This document shows positions 55,407 to 64,000 of a DNA stretch of 64,000 nucleotides, piece by piece. The first letter of the stretch is position 1. Every line of letters starts with the position of its first letter. Location of the stretch: contig NZ_LFLZ01000019.1 in NCBI RefSeq assembly GCF_001189845.1, positions 62,001 through 126,000 of the forward strand, given 5' to 3'. The position numbers and the translations under genes were made by a program. The notes beneath the pieces are model-generated. The model was given only the letters and a program-made list of their open reading frames with translations. It was not told the origin of the DNA and did no database searches. This DNA is from Bradyrhizobium tropiciagri. Lineage in GTDB: Bacteria; Pseudomonadota; Alphaproteobacteria; Rhizobiales; Xanthobacteraceae.

Positions 55407-57709
55407 ATGGACGCTCGCAGGTGGCGGTCGCGCAAATCAGTTCGCTCGATAGCTTCCGATCCGGACGCCGGCTTGCGGCACTCCTGCGCGGCCATGATGA
55501 GATCGGCTCGGCCGTGCAGGCGGCGCGGGCCGCATTGCAGCGCGCAGGGGCGATCGATCACCTCGCGGCTTGGGATGAGGCGGCCCACGACCTGTTCGGG
55601 TCCAATCTTGGCAATGCCGTGGTGTTGGGCTTTCTGAGGCTGTCGGAGCAATGGCCGGCGCAGCGATCGACCGATGATCTGATCGCGATCGGGCGCGCCG
55701 CCGGCGATATCGGCCGCAGCGCCGGAAGCCGCGCCGCTCATGGATTGCTGACCGAATTGTCCAAGGTGCTGCCGCGGCTTGCCGGTGCTGGAGAACTCAC
55801 TGCCGTTCTTGTCGCGCTTGTCCAACTTGCAGACGCTGGCCCGGAATCGGTCGGCCTTGCGATCGGCCGGCTCGAGCCGCTGCTGGCGCATGCCGGGGGC
55901 GATGACTTCTCCGCCTGGGTTTCCGCGGGCTTGCGCGCAAGCGGCGGTCGCGCATCGCGCCGGCGCGCCTATTTCGCGCTCGACGATCCGCTTTCGGTGC
56001 GGCTGTTCGCGGTGGGGCGGACCGGCGATGACTTTGCACGGCTGGAGAAACGCCTCGCTGCAACAACGATCGCCCTTTGGAATAGGAAGCCTCGCTTCCG
56101 CAAGCTTGCCGTCGCGCCGACGCCGGTGCCGCGGCGCACCTCGCTCGCTGCCGGCTTCATCGGTCTGCCCGAGACCTTTCCCGGCTTTGCGGGCGAGGCG
56201 GCGGACACCATCTATCTCGCGGCGGTCGCGCATGCCGGAGCCCACCTCGTGCATTCCGCCGTCCGTTTTCCCGTGGGGCGACTGAAGGCATTGCAGATCG
56301 CGCTGGTCTCGCTGATCGAGGATGCCAGGGTCGAAACGCTGGCGCTTCGCGAGATGCCCGGGCTGCGCCGGCTGTGGCTGCCGTTTCACAGCGCGACGCC
56401 ATCCGGCCAGGCAACCGCGGCCGGACTGATGATGCGATTGGCGCGGGCGCTGATCGATCCCAACTATCGGGATCCGGATGCGTGGGTGACCAAGGGACGA
56501 CAGCTGTTTGCCGATGCCGCCGGCCGCTGCACGGATCCCGCGATCAGCCGCGAGATCGGCGGGTTGCTCGGCAACGACATCGGCCAGATGCGGCTGCAGT
56601 TCAACGCCAAGAGCTACGTCGTCGAGCCCGCATACCGCGACGATAATCTGGCGCTGTGGGATTTTGGCGATCAGCCGGACAGTCCGACCGAGACGATCGA
56701 ACTTGCGGTCGATTCCGTACGTGTGGAGCGTCGCGAGGACGCCGATGGACAGTCCACCGACGACAACGCAAAGCCCGACGAGACGCTGCGCGCGAAGGTC
56801 AGCGCGGTCACGCTGCTGGACGGATTTCCGGTCGCGACCTATCCGGAATGGGACTACGCCGCGCGGACCGAGCGAGCGGACTGGACGACGATCCTGGAGG
56901 CCGATGCCGCCGTCTCCGCGCAACCGTTCGATCTGCCGACGGACACCGAGGCGACCCGCTGGATCACGCGGTTAACTCGCGACGCGTCGATCGGCCGCCG
57001 TGTCAGGCACAAGGGCCAGCGCGACGGCGACGCGCTCGATATCGACGCGGCGATCGCGCTGACGATCGGGCGGCGCGCCGGCAGCGTCAGCGAGCCCAGG
57101 GTCTATCAGCGCGATGCGCCGGGACCGCGCGATCTTGCCATTCTGCTGCTGCTGGACCTGTCGCAATCGACCGCAGATCGTGATCGTCGCGGCCGGACGG
57201 TTCTCGACGTCGAGCGCAAGGCGGCCGCGATCATGGCGGCGGCGGTCGAGGCCGCCAATGACGCGATCGCGGTGCATGGTTTCAGCTCCGACGGCCGCGA
57301 GCGCGTGCGTTATCTGCGCATCAAGGATTTTGAGGAGCCGATGGACGCCGTCGTGCGTTCGCGCCTCGCGGGGCTTGGCAGCAGCCATTCCACCCGGCTT
57401 GGCGCGGCCTTGCGTCATGCCGGGGACTGCCTCGCGGGACGACGTGCGTTCCGCAAGGTGCTGCTGGTGCTCACCGACGGCGAGCCGTCCGACGTCGATG
57501 TGCCCGATCCGCAATACCTGGTGGAGGACGCGCGCCGGGCCGCGCAGCAATTGCGGCGCCGAGGCGCCGATATTTTTGCCTTCGGTGTCGGAGAACACAG
57601 GTTTCCCCAGCTCGATCGCATTTTCGGCGAGCGCTACGCGCTCCGCGTGCCGCGCATCGAGGTGTTGCCACACCGGGTGATGCAGCTCTACGCGGAACTG
57701 AAGAAATAA
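55403..57709 (+). CDS. CbbO/NorD-like protein with C-terminal VWA domain
   Basis: 768 aa. A long helical N-terminal region without firm motif is followed by an acidic linker and a VWA domain from about residue 570 with the MIDAS motif LLLDLSQS (D585), then THR-type metal contacts in GSSHSTRLGAALRH and LTDGEPSD. It overlaps the ATPase gene by four bases, the normal MoxR-VWA arrangement. The pair probably activates a partner enzyme, likely one encoded in this operon. Confidence 0.88.
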   Translation: MNGRSQVAVAQISSLDSFRSGRRLAALLRGHDEIGSAVQAARAALQRAGAIDHLAAWDEAAHDLFGSNLGNAVVLGFLRLSEQWPAQRSTDDLIAIGRAAGDIGRSAGSRAAHGLLTELSKVLPRLAGAGELTAVLVALVQLADAGPESVGLAIGRLEPLLAHAGGDDFSAWVSAGLRASGGRASRRRAYFALDDPLSVRLFAVGRTGDDFARLEKRLAATTIALWNRKPRFRKLAVAPTPVPRRTSLAAGFIGLPETFPGFAGEAADTIYLAAVAHAGAHLVHSAVRFPVGRLKALQIALVSLIEDARVETLALREMPGLRRLWLPFHSATPSGQATAAGLMMRLARALIDPNYRDPDAWVTKGRQLFADAAGRCTDPAISREIGGLLGNDIGQMRLQFNAKSYVVEPAYRDDNLALWDFGDQPDSPTETIELAVDSVRVERREDADGQSTDDNAKPDETLRAKVSAVTLLDGFPVATYPEWDYAARTERADWTTILEADAAVSAQPFDLPTDTEATRWITRLTRDASIGRRVRHKGQRDGDALDIDAAIALTIGRRAGSVSEPRVYQRDAPGPRDLAILLLLDLSQSTADRDRRGRTVLDVERKAAAIMAAAVEAANDAIAVHGFSSDGRERVRYLRIKDFEEPMDAVVRSRLAGLGSSHSTRLGAALRHAGDCLAGRRAFRKVLLVLTDGEPSDVDVPDPQYLVEDARRAAQQLRRRGADIFAFGVGEHRFPQLDRIFGERYALRVPRIEVLPHRVMQLYAELKK

Positions 57710-57835
57710 AGGGTCCTGCCGTCACGGAGCCGGCCCAGACCGTCGTCCACACACCTACGCACCGCTGTCACACTTCGACGCTAACGTTGCAGATTGGACA
57801 CAGCGGCCCGCCTGGGAACAATCGACGCGGACACG

Positions 57836-58591
57836 ATGAGCATTGGATATCTTTCGAGGGGCCGGGCAGGGCGCCCCTCAGACGCTTGTCGATTGTGCGT
57901 TTTGATCTGCCTCTGCATGCTGGGCGCCGGCGCCGACCTCGCCATGGGACAGGAGAGCCCGCACGCTTCGGCGACGCGCGTCACCTTCGATATTCCGTCC
58001 CAAGCTCTGACGTCCGCGCTGGAAAGCTACGGCGCCGCGGCGCGGCGTGAGGTGCTTTATGACGCGCGGCTTGCGACCGGCCGGCGCTCGAGCGAGGTGA
58101 GGGGCGTGTTCGCGCCGTCCGAAGCCTTGCAGATCCTGCTCGAAGGCACCGGCCTGGTCGGCCGGCTGACGTCGGAGAATGCGCTGGTGGTGGTGCCCTC
58201 GTCTCCGGCAGCCGGCCAGCCGACGACGTCTGATGTCGATGCGAAGAAGGGCGACCCGGTTATTCGGGCCCGCTACTATGCGCAGGTGCAGGAACGCATC
58301 CGGGACGCCTTCTGCAGGGACAGCTTGTTGCGGCCGGGGCGGTATCGGATCGCCGTGCAGTTCTGGATCGCTTCAACGGGATCCGTGCAACAGACCAGGC
58401 TTTTGAGCAAGACAGGCGATGAGCGCATCGATCGCTCGATCGAGACGACGCTCCGTGGATTGAGAATCAGGGAGGCGCCGCCGCAGGGCATCTCGCAACC
58501 CCTCACGATGGTCGTTGCGCCGCGTCCGCCGGAACAGACGCAGGACTGCGCCGGGATTGACGCAATCCGCTACCGCGGCGAGGCGAACTGA
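57836..58591 (+). CDS. Exported STN-domain protein with TonB-like C terminus
   Basis: 251 aa. A signal-like hydrophobic stretch (CRLCVLICLCMLGAGADLA) is followed by an STN domain (FDIPSQALTSALESYGAAAR, GVFAPSEALQILLEGTGLVG; about residues 45-100) and a TonB-C-like module (YRIAVQFWIASTGSVQQTRL; about 145-215). STN domains normally sit at the front of FecA-type receptors, where they touch FecR. Here the STN is on a separate protein and no TonB-dependent barrel is encoded nearby. It precedes fecI by ten bases. Confidence 0.8.
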   Translation: MSIGYLSRGRAGRPSDACRLCVLICLCMLGAGADLAMGQESPHASATRVTFDIPSQALTSALESYGAAARREVLYDARLATGRRSSEVRGVFAPSEALQILLEGTGLVGRLTSENALVVVPSSPAAGQPTTSDVDAKKGDPVIRARYYAQVQERIRDAFCRDSLLRPGRYRIAVQFWIASTGSVQQTRLLSKTGDERIDRSIETTLRGLRIREAPPQGISQPLTMVVAPRPPEQTQDCAGIDAIRYRGEAN

Positions 58592-58601
58592 GCGTGCCGG
58601 G

Positions 58602-59105
58602 ATGAGTGACGCAAACCGGACCATGCTCCGCAGCTTCCTTGCTGCCCGCTACGATGACCTCAAGCTGCGGCTGAGCCGTCGTCTGGGCTCGGCGGAGCTT
58701 GCCAGCGATGCGTTGCAGGACACCTATGTGCGTCTCGACCGGGCCGAAGTGGTGGGGGCGGTGCAAAGCCCGGCCGCGTATCTGTTCCGGATGGCCTTCA
58801 ACGTCGCAATGGACCGGCAGCGGGCCGAGAAGCGGCGCCTGGCGCACAACGAGGTTCAGGATCTGCTCCATATTGTCGACGATGCGCCGGGGCCGGGTCA
58901 GATTGCGGAGGCTCGCTTCGAGATCGAGGCCCTGGAGAAGGCGATCGCGGAGCTGACGCCGCGCCGCCGGGTCATCTTGCTGGCCGCACGGCTCCAGGGC
59001 ATGCCGCAGCGGGAAATTGCCCGCCGGCTCGGGGTCTCGCTGCGCTTGGTCGAGAAGGAACTCCGCCTCGCCCAGGAACATTGCGCGCTGAAGCTCGGAA
59101 AATAA
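58602..59105 (+). CDS. FecI-family ECF sigma factor
   Basis: 167 aa. Region 2 includes SAELASDALQDTYVRLDRAE and AYLFRMAFNVAMDRQRAEKR; region 4 includes LTPRRRVILLAARLQGMPQR, EIARRLGVSLRLVEKEL. The lone sigma-2/sigma-4 build is typical of iron-starvation-type FecI factors. The start at 58602 is chosen because upstream codons lie in the STN gene. FecR follows, the standard pair. Confidence 0.9.
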   Translation: MSDANRTMLRSFLAARYDDLKLRLSRRLGSAELASDALQDTYVRLDRAEVVGAVQSPAAYLFRMAFNVAMDRQRAEKRRLAHNEVQDLLHIVDDAPGPGQIAEARFEIEALEKAIAELTPRRRVILLAARLQGMPQREIARRLGVSLRLVEKELRLAQEHCALKLGK

Positions 59106-59192
59106 TTGTGCGGTTGATGGCCAGGGCGAACGTCAAATGAACAAGCGGACGACCCGGCTGCGGAGACGAGGGGCGCTGCGAGGCAAGCCTGC

Positions 59193-60188
59193 ATGATGAG
59201 CAAAGGCGATAAATCGACGATGGGGCTCGGCGCAACGGAGCGGGAGGCACATGCCTGGGTCAGGCGCTTGACGTCCGGCGACGCGACGGTCGAGGACGCC
59301 GATGCATTCCAGGTGTGGCGCGAGCAGAGCGCCGCCCATGCGATCGCCTTTGCGAACGCCAGCAAGCTTTGGGAGACGGTCGGCAGCGCCGGCCATAACC
59401 TCCGCTATGACCCTGCATCGGTTGGCGCCCTGCTCGATGGCGAAGCCAGGCACGTGATGACCCGCAGGCTGGTGCTCGGCGGCGGACTTGCGACCGCTGC
59501 CGCGGCCGTGGGAGCGGTGACGCTGCGTCCCCCGCTCGAGCTCTGGCCGTCATGGTCCGAGCTTGCTGCGGACTACCGGACGGGAACGGGAGAGCAGCGC
59601 AAGCTTGCGCTGAACGACAGCGTGTCGATCAACCTGGACACAAGGACCAGCATCGCGCTGCGCCCTGACCATGGCGACAGCAGCCGGATCGAGTTGATCA
59701 CGGGGCAGGCGTCGATCGCAACGACCCCGCAACAGTCGCGACCGGTGACCGTGATTGCGTCGCGTGGTCAAACGGTTGCAACGCAAGCCTCGTTCGACGT
59801 GCGCTATCTTGGAGCCGAGGTGCGCGTCACCTGTCTCGGAGGCGAGGTTCGCGTCGAGCATCAGGGCAATGCCCGCACCGTTCGTGAGCGGCAGCAGATC
59901 GCCTACGACGAGCGGCGCATCAGCGATATCGTTGCGATCAATCCGGCCGTCGAATCGGCCTGGCAAGAGGGTTTGCTCGTCTTCCGCTACACGCCGCTGC
60001 CCAAGGTGGTGGAAGAGGTGAACAGGTACCGATCGGGCCGGATCTTCATCGTCAATGCCGGGCTGAACGCCCATTTGATCAACGGCCGCTTCCATATCGA
60101 CCGCATCGACGAGGTTCTCGTGCAGCTCGAGCAAGCCTTTGGCGTCAAGGCGAAAACGCTTCCCGGCGGCATCGTGCTGCTGAGCTGA
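59193..60188 (+). CDS. FecR-family transmembrane anti-sigma/regulator
   Basis: 331 aa (starts at 59193, 59196 or 59220 are possible). The cytoplasmic N-terminal DUF4880 (EAHAWVRRLTSGDATVEDAD) is followed by one membrane span (RRLVLGGGLATAAAAVGAVT, about 90-110), the FecR beta domain (about 120-230) and a C-terminal DUF4974/STN-like domain (FRYTPLPKVVEEVNRYRSGR). FecR relays an outer-membrane signal to FecI. Confidence 0.9.
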   Translation: MMSKGDKSTMGLGATEREAHAWVRRLTSGDATVEDADAFQVWREQSAAHAIAFANASKLWETVGSAGHNLRYDPASVGALLDGEARHVMTRRLVLGGGLATAAAAVGAVTLRPPLELWPSWSELAADYRTGTGEQRKLALNDSVSINLDTRTSIALRPDHGDSSRIELITGQASIATTPQQSRPVTVIASRGQTVATQASFDVRYLGAEVRVTCLGGEVRVEHQGNARTVRERQQIAYDERRISDIVAINPAVESAWQEGLLVFRYTPLPKVVEEVNRYRSGRIFIVNAGLNAHLINGRFHIDRIDEVLVQLEQAFGVKAKTLPGGIVLLS

Positions 60189-60240
60189 GGAGGCGGCAAA
60201 AAAAATCCGATCCGGCGTGCGGGTCGCCCCGTTCGGGATC

Positions 60241-60277
60241 GTCTCAGCCGCGAGGGTCTCGGTGCTGGCGCTGAGAC
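60241..60277. other. Inverted repeat in leader of the exoprotein gene
   Basis: GTCTCAGC (60241-60248) and GCTGAGAC (60270-60277) are perfect eight-base arms in the 133-bp gap after fecR. It could be a regulator site or a weak attenuator before the large exoprotein gene. No T-run follows. Confidence 0.35.
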
Positions 60278-60321
60278 GCGAAATGTTCGGCTGTTGTCGC
60301 CCGGCGCAAGAAAGCGATCCC

Positions 60322-63300
60322 ATGGTTCCCCGCCTCTCCAGATCCCTATCCCGCGCGACGGTTCGCACCGCATTGTTTGGCAGCGTCAGCGTCGTGGCGC
60401 TGCTGGCCAGTACGCCGGTGGTCGCGCGCCCGTTTGGGTCGAGCTGGACAGTGTCGCCGTCGGCCGCAGCGATGGCTGCGTCGCAGTCGGCAGCGCAGGA
60501 CGCTGCGGCGGCCGCCAAGCAGGGCCAGGATGCGATGGCGCGGGCCACGCGCGCCATCCAGGCGATCCAGGGCTTACAGAACGCGGCGCGCAGCGCGGCG
60601 CAGACCTCGCAGCGTTCGGTGACGCTGCCGCAGGTTGCCGTACCCAACGGCCTTGCCCCCGGCGGCCTGCAGGTGGCGCCGGGATGGCAGGGTGCGAACG
60701 CTCCGACGCAGGCGGTCGATGCCGCCGGCCAGACCCAGGTCGGCATCGCGCAGACCAGGGCGCAGGCGATCCTCAACTGGAATTCCTTCAACGTCGGCGC
60801 CCGCACCACGCTGACCTTCGACCAGCAGGGCAATGCGAACTGGGTGGCGCTCAATCGCGTGGTCGGCAGCACCGCGCCGAGCCAGATCCTCGGCAATATC
60901 AAGGCCGATGGCTCGGTCTATGTGATCAATCAGAACGGCATCATCTTCGGCGGCGCGAGCCAGGTGAATGTCGGCTCGCTGATCGCCTCGACCGCCAACA
61001 TCACCGATACCCAGTTCCTCACCAGCGGCATCTACGCGCAGCAGGCCGGCGGCCGATATGTGCCGAGCTTCACGGATGCCCGTGGTGCGGTGAGAGTCGA
61101 GCCCGGTGCGCTGATCTCGACCAACGCGCCGTCCTCGGTGACACAAGGCGGCGGTTTCGTCCTGCTGATGGGAACCGAGGTCAGCAATGCCGGCTCGATC
61201 AGTGCGCCGCGAGGCCAGGTGCAGCTCGCGGCCGGCAACGACTTTCTGCTGCGGCCGGGTTACAGCACGGATGCCAACCAGGGCTCGACCACGCGCGGCA
61301 ACGAGATCTCGCCGATCGTGCGCGACGCGATCGCGGCCGTCGGCAACTCCGGCCTGATCTTCGCCCAGCAAGGCGACATCACGCTCGCGGGCCGCAGCGT
61401 CAACCAGAACGGGGCGCTTGTCGCCACCACCTCGGTCAACACCCGTGGCTCGATCCATTTGCTGAACGCGGCCTCCGATGCCGCCGGCAGCATCACGCTC
61501 GCCAGCGGCAGCCTGACCGCGATCCTGCCCGAGCTCGACAGCAGTGATACTGCGCTCGACAGTCAACGCAACCAACTGGTCGCCGATTCCAAGGCCTTCA
61601 CCCACGCCCCGGTCGCCAACGCCCAGTTCGACAATCTTTCGCAGCTCTCCGACCGGCTCGATCAGGGGCGCATCGAGATCGTCAGCGGCGGCACCGTCAA
61701 CTTCAAGGCCGGCTCGACCACGCAGGCGCAAGGCGGCCAGGTGGCAGTCAACGCCGGTCACCGCGTCTTCGCCGAGAGCGGATCGGTTATCGACGTCTCG
61801 GGCGTGCGCGGCGTGCTGCTGCCGATGTCGACCAACAACCTCCTGATCAACGTGCAGGGCAACGAGCTGCGCGACTCGCCCGTCAACCGCGATCAGGACA
61901 ATCTGAAGAACGCGGATGTCTGGATCGATGCCCGCGACCTGGTGCTGGTGCCGGCGGGCACCGGCGGCTATGCGACCGACCGCTACTATACGCCGGGCGG
62001 CCTGCTCGAGGTTTCCGGCTATCTCGCCAATTCCGTGCACCGGATCGGCGAATGGGCCGCGGTTGGCGGCAGCGTCACGCTGTCGGCGCCGGAAGTCGTG
62101 GCGCAGAAGGGAGCCGTGTTCGATGTCTCCGGCGGTTCGGTCAGCTACCAGGGCGGTTACATCCGGACCACCAACTTCCTGGGCGCGGACGGCCGCCTCT
62201 ACAGCGCCAACCGGGCGCGCGCCGACATGCAGTTCTACGGCGTCGGCGCGGGCTTCATTCGCGAGCACAAGCTCGGCGGCAAGGTCGCACCGAATCTGAC
62301 TGAAATCTGGACCAGCCCGTTCGGCAAGGGGCGCGTGACGACTCGCTGGGAGGACGGCTACACCATCGGCCGCGACGCCGGCTCTCTCATCCTGTCGACG
62401 CCGACGGCGGTCTTCGAAGCTGATATCGTCGCCGATGTCGTCACCAGCTCACGCCAGACGACGGCTCGGCCGGATGGCACGAGCGATGGCTACAAGCTGT
62501 CGCAGAATGTCGCCCCGCTCCAAGGCAAGCTCGCGCTCGGCGGCTATTCGGGACTGGGCCTCACCGACGCATCGGCGGCGCGGGTCGCCTTCGGCCGGAC
62601 CCCCGAGACATCGGGCGCGCTGAACGTCACGTCGGTCTTGCCCGACGATCGCATCGGGACCGCGTTCTTCAACTCGGACGCGCTCAACGCCGCCAAACTG
62701 GGCGGGCTCAATGTTGCGAGCAGCAAGGAGATCCTGGTCGAGGCGCCGCTCGAGCTCGCGCCCGGCGCGCAGGTGATCTTCGCGGCGCCGCATGTCGATA
62801 TCGGCGCAAACGTCACGGCGCATGGCGGCAGCGTGACGCTGACCAATCTCATGCATGCGGTGCTCGGCCAGAACCAGAACGAGCAATGGTGGGCGCTTCG
62901 CGACGCGGACGGCAAGGCGCAGGTCACGATCGGCCAGAACGTTGTCGTCGATCTCACCGGGTTGTGGAGCAATGGACTGACCGGAACCGATGTGTCCGGT
63001 CAGGCGCATGTCGATGGCGGCAATCTCACCGTTTCGACGACCGGCGGCATCACGCTTGCAAATGGATCGCTGATCGATGTGTCCTCGGGTGGTGCCATCC
63101 TGGCGACCGGCAAGACCAAAGGCGGCAAGGGCGGCAATGTCAGCCTGGTGGCCAATGACTATTCGCATCTGGTCTGGACCCAGTTCTTCACCAATCCGCT
63201 CATCCTCGACGGCACGATCCGTGCGTATGGCTTCAGCGGCGGCGGCACGCTGACGCTGAACGCCGGCCAGGAGATCGCGATCGGCGAGGCGGTGGCCGGC

Positions 63301-64000
63301 GCGCTGGTGCTCGATCCCGCGATCTTCCAGTCCGGCTTCACGGCCTACAACATCAACAGCAACACCGGCATCCAGATCGGTGAAGGCACGCGCGTGGGCG
63401 CCGAGGTGCCGGTCTATCGCTTCACCCAGGGCAGCTTCGGCGCGCCGAGCGGCAGCCTCGTTGCGGACGCCGCGACGCTCTGGACGCCGCCGCGCTTCGC
63501 GGTCAACTCCTTCACGCACGGCGCCACGCAGCGCGTCGGCGCCGATGTGACGTTCTGGAGCCTGCATGATTTCACGCTGGCGAAGGGCGCATCCATCAAC
63601 GTAGATCCGGGGCGTTCGGTTTCGATCTACGCCAATCGCCAGACGGTGATCGACGGCGCGATCACGGCGCCGGCGGGCAACATCCTGATCACGAGCGTAC
63701 AGGACGCACCTGGCGACAACAGGTACAATTCCGGTTACGGCGAGTTCGGATTGACGCGTTCATTCTGGATCGGCGATGACGCCGTGCTGGACGTCTCCGC
63801 GCGTGACGCGGTGGGGCGCGACGACAACGGGATTTCCTATGCTGCCGCGCCGGACGGCGGAACGATCCGCATCGGCGGCACCGGCGCGCTCGATCCAAAA
63901 TATCCCGTCGTCAGCGACGCCTTCGTGATCGTTCGTCCGGGGGCGCTGATCGACGCGTCAGGCACCTCGGCGGTGGTCGATGTCCAGAACGGCAAGACCT
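60322..64000 (+). CDS. Filamentous-haemagglutinin-type exoprotein, TPS domain (3' end outside window)
   Basis: The frame from ATG 60322 stays open to the window edge, at least 1226 codons. A signal-like N terminus (TALFGSVSVVALLASTPVVA) is followed by an alanine/glutamine-rich helix and then the two-partner-secretion haemagglutinin domain, with ILNWNSFNVGARTTLTFDQQ and VYVINQNGIIFGGASQVNVG near residues 150-220. Beyond that, repeats of GG-x-V-x-x-A-G-x and SGS(V/L)IDVSG type suggest a long beta helix. Such proteins are exported by a TpsB pore; none is seen in the window. It lies behind STN-FecI-FecR and is their likely target. Confidence 0.85.
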   Translation, partial: MVPRLSRSLSRATVRTALFGSVSVVALLASTPVVARPFGSSWTVSPSAAAMAASQSAAQDAAAAAKQGQDAMARATRAIQAIQGLQNAARSAAQTSQRSVTLPQVAVPNGLAPGGLQVAPGWQGANAPTQAVDAAGQTQVGIAQTRAQAILNWNSFNVGARTTLTFDQQGNANWVALNRVVGSTAPSQILGNIKADGSVYVINQNGIIFGGASQVNVGSLIASTANITDTQFLTSGIYAQQAGGRYVPSFTDARGAVRVEPGALISTNAPSSVTQGGGFVLLMGTEVSNAGSISAPRGQVQLAAGNDFLLRPGYSTDANQGSTTRGNEISPIVRDAIAAVGNSGLIFAQQGDITLAGRSVNQNGALVATTSVNTRGSIHLLNAASDAAGSITLASGSLTAILPELDSSDTALDSQRNQLVADSKAFTHAPVANAQFDNLSQLSDRLDQGRIEIVSGGTVNFKAGSTTQAQGGQVAVNAGHRVFAESGSVIDVSGVRGVLLPMSTNNLLINVQGNELRDSPVNRDQDNLKNADVWIDARDLVLVPAGTGGYATDRYYTPGGLLEVSGYLANSVHRIGEWAAVGGSVTLSAPEVVAQKGAVFDVSGGSVSYQGGYIRTTNFLGADGRLYSANRARADMQFYGVGAGFIREHKLGGKVAPNLTEIWTSPFGKGRVTTRWEDGYTIGRDAGSLILSTPTAVFEADIVADVVTSSRQTTARPDGTSDGYKLSQNVAPLQGKLALGGYSGLGLTDASAARVAFGRTPETSGALNVTSVLPDDRIGTAFFNSDALNAAKLGGLNVASSKEILVEAPLELAPGAQVIFAAPHVDIGANVTAHGGSVTLTNLMHAVLGQNQNEQWWALRDADGKAQVTIGQNVVVDLTGLWSNGLTGTDVSGQAHVDGGNLTVSTTGGITLANGSLIDVSSGGAILATGKTKGGKGGNVSLVANDYSHLVWTQFFTNPLILDGTIRAYGFSGGGTLTLNAGQEIAIGEAVAGALVLDPAIFQSGFTAYNINSNTGIQIGEGTRVGAEVPVYRFTQGSFGAPSGSLVADAATLWTPPRFAVNSFTHGATQRVGADVTFWSLHDFTLAKGASINVDPGRSVSIYANRQTVIDGAITAPAGNILITSVQDAPGDNRYNSGYGEFGLTRSFWIGDDAVLDVSARDAVGRDDNGISYAAAPDGGTIRIGGTGALDPKYPVVSDAFVIVRPGALIDASGTSAVVDVQNGKT

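Noticed and set aside
60294..61547. Open frame of 417 codons on the plus strand
   Set aside because: It overlaps the exoprotein start in another frame; the frame from 60322 carries the haemagglutinin motifs and stays open to the window edge.

Overview
The window looks like chromosomal DNA of a Bradyrhizobium-type alphaproteobacterium (order Hyphomicrobiales). GC content is high and genes are tightly packed with ATGA/GTGA overlaps. The cobalt-late (aerobic) corrin genes are arranged cobK<>cobLEMBAF, the hut pathway is of the HutF type, and the intergenic palindromic repeats are of the kind common in that group. The genus is inferred from these features and no marker gene is present.

Layout: (1) 1-5218, an aerobic cobalamin operon cobL-cobE-cobM-cobB-cobA-cobF, with the first 30 codons of cobK leaving the window on the other strand. 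(2) 5250-8076, a palindromic repeat, a small zinc-ribbon protein, a DUF417 membrane protein plus an AhpD-like protein, and a divergent AraC regulator. (3) 8085-19367, amide locus I: a LuxR-type response regulator and a large hybrid kinase whose N-terminal half is an NCS1 transporter, divergent from urtABCDE-type ABC transporter genes and formamidase fmdA-fmdB. (4) 19371-21948, a NitT/TauT-type ABC importer. (5) 22083-28726, histidine utilisation: hutC-hutF divergent from hutI-hutH-hutU across a 20-bp palindrome. (6) 28771-36423, acyl-CoA metabolism (orphan binding protein, acyl-CoA dehydrogenase, FadR-type GntR, crotonase, tandem acyl-CoA dehydrogenase, CoA-transferase). (7) 36440-43971, a MarR regulator divergent from a Rieske oxygenase, reductase, binding protein, CoA-transferase, thiolase-like protein and DUF35 protein. 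(8) 44246-57709, amide locus II: amiC-amiR, a leader with hairpins and a terminator, a second urtABCDE set, aliphatic amidase amiE, an NCS1 permease, a MetX-like hydrolase, and a MoxR ATPase/VWA pair. (9) 57836-64000, an STN/TonB-like protein, FecI sigma factor, FecR and a very large filamentous-haemagglutinin-type exoprotein running off the end.

The most interesting aspect is that one chromosome segment holds two parallel amide-scavenging systems. Each has its own Urt/Fmd-type importer and its own amidohydrolase (FmdA or AmiE). The likely control differs: a transporter-fused hybrid histidine kinase in one, and AmiC/AmiR ANTAR antitermination with a recognisable leader in the other. The second most interesting is a surface-signalling set in which the STN module is a stand-alone protein and the FecI/FecR target appears to be a two-partner-secretion-type exoprotein.

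Seven genes (urtE-I, the NitT/TauT permease, the 28.8-kb binding protein, the 30-kb acyl-CoA dehydrogenase, the Rieske oxygenase with two breaks, the 39.8-kb binding protein, urtD-II) are split by apparent one-base deletions. All eight fall in short C/G runs, most often GCCG read as GCG. They look like systematic sequence errors rather than true pseudogenes, so these genes are annotated as whole genes. No tRNA, rRNA, CRISPR array or insertion sequence was seen.
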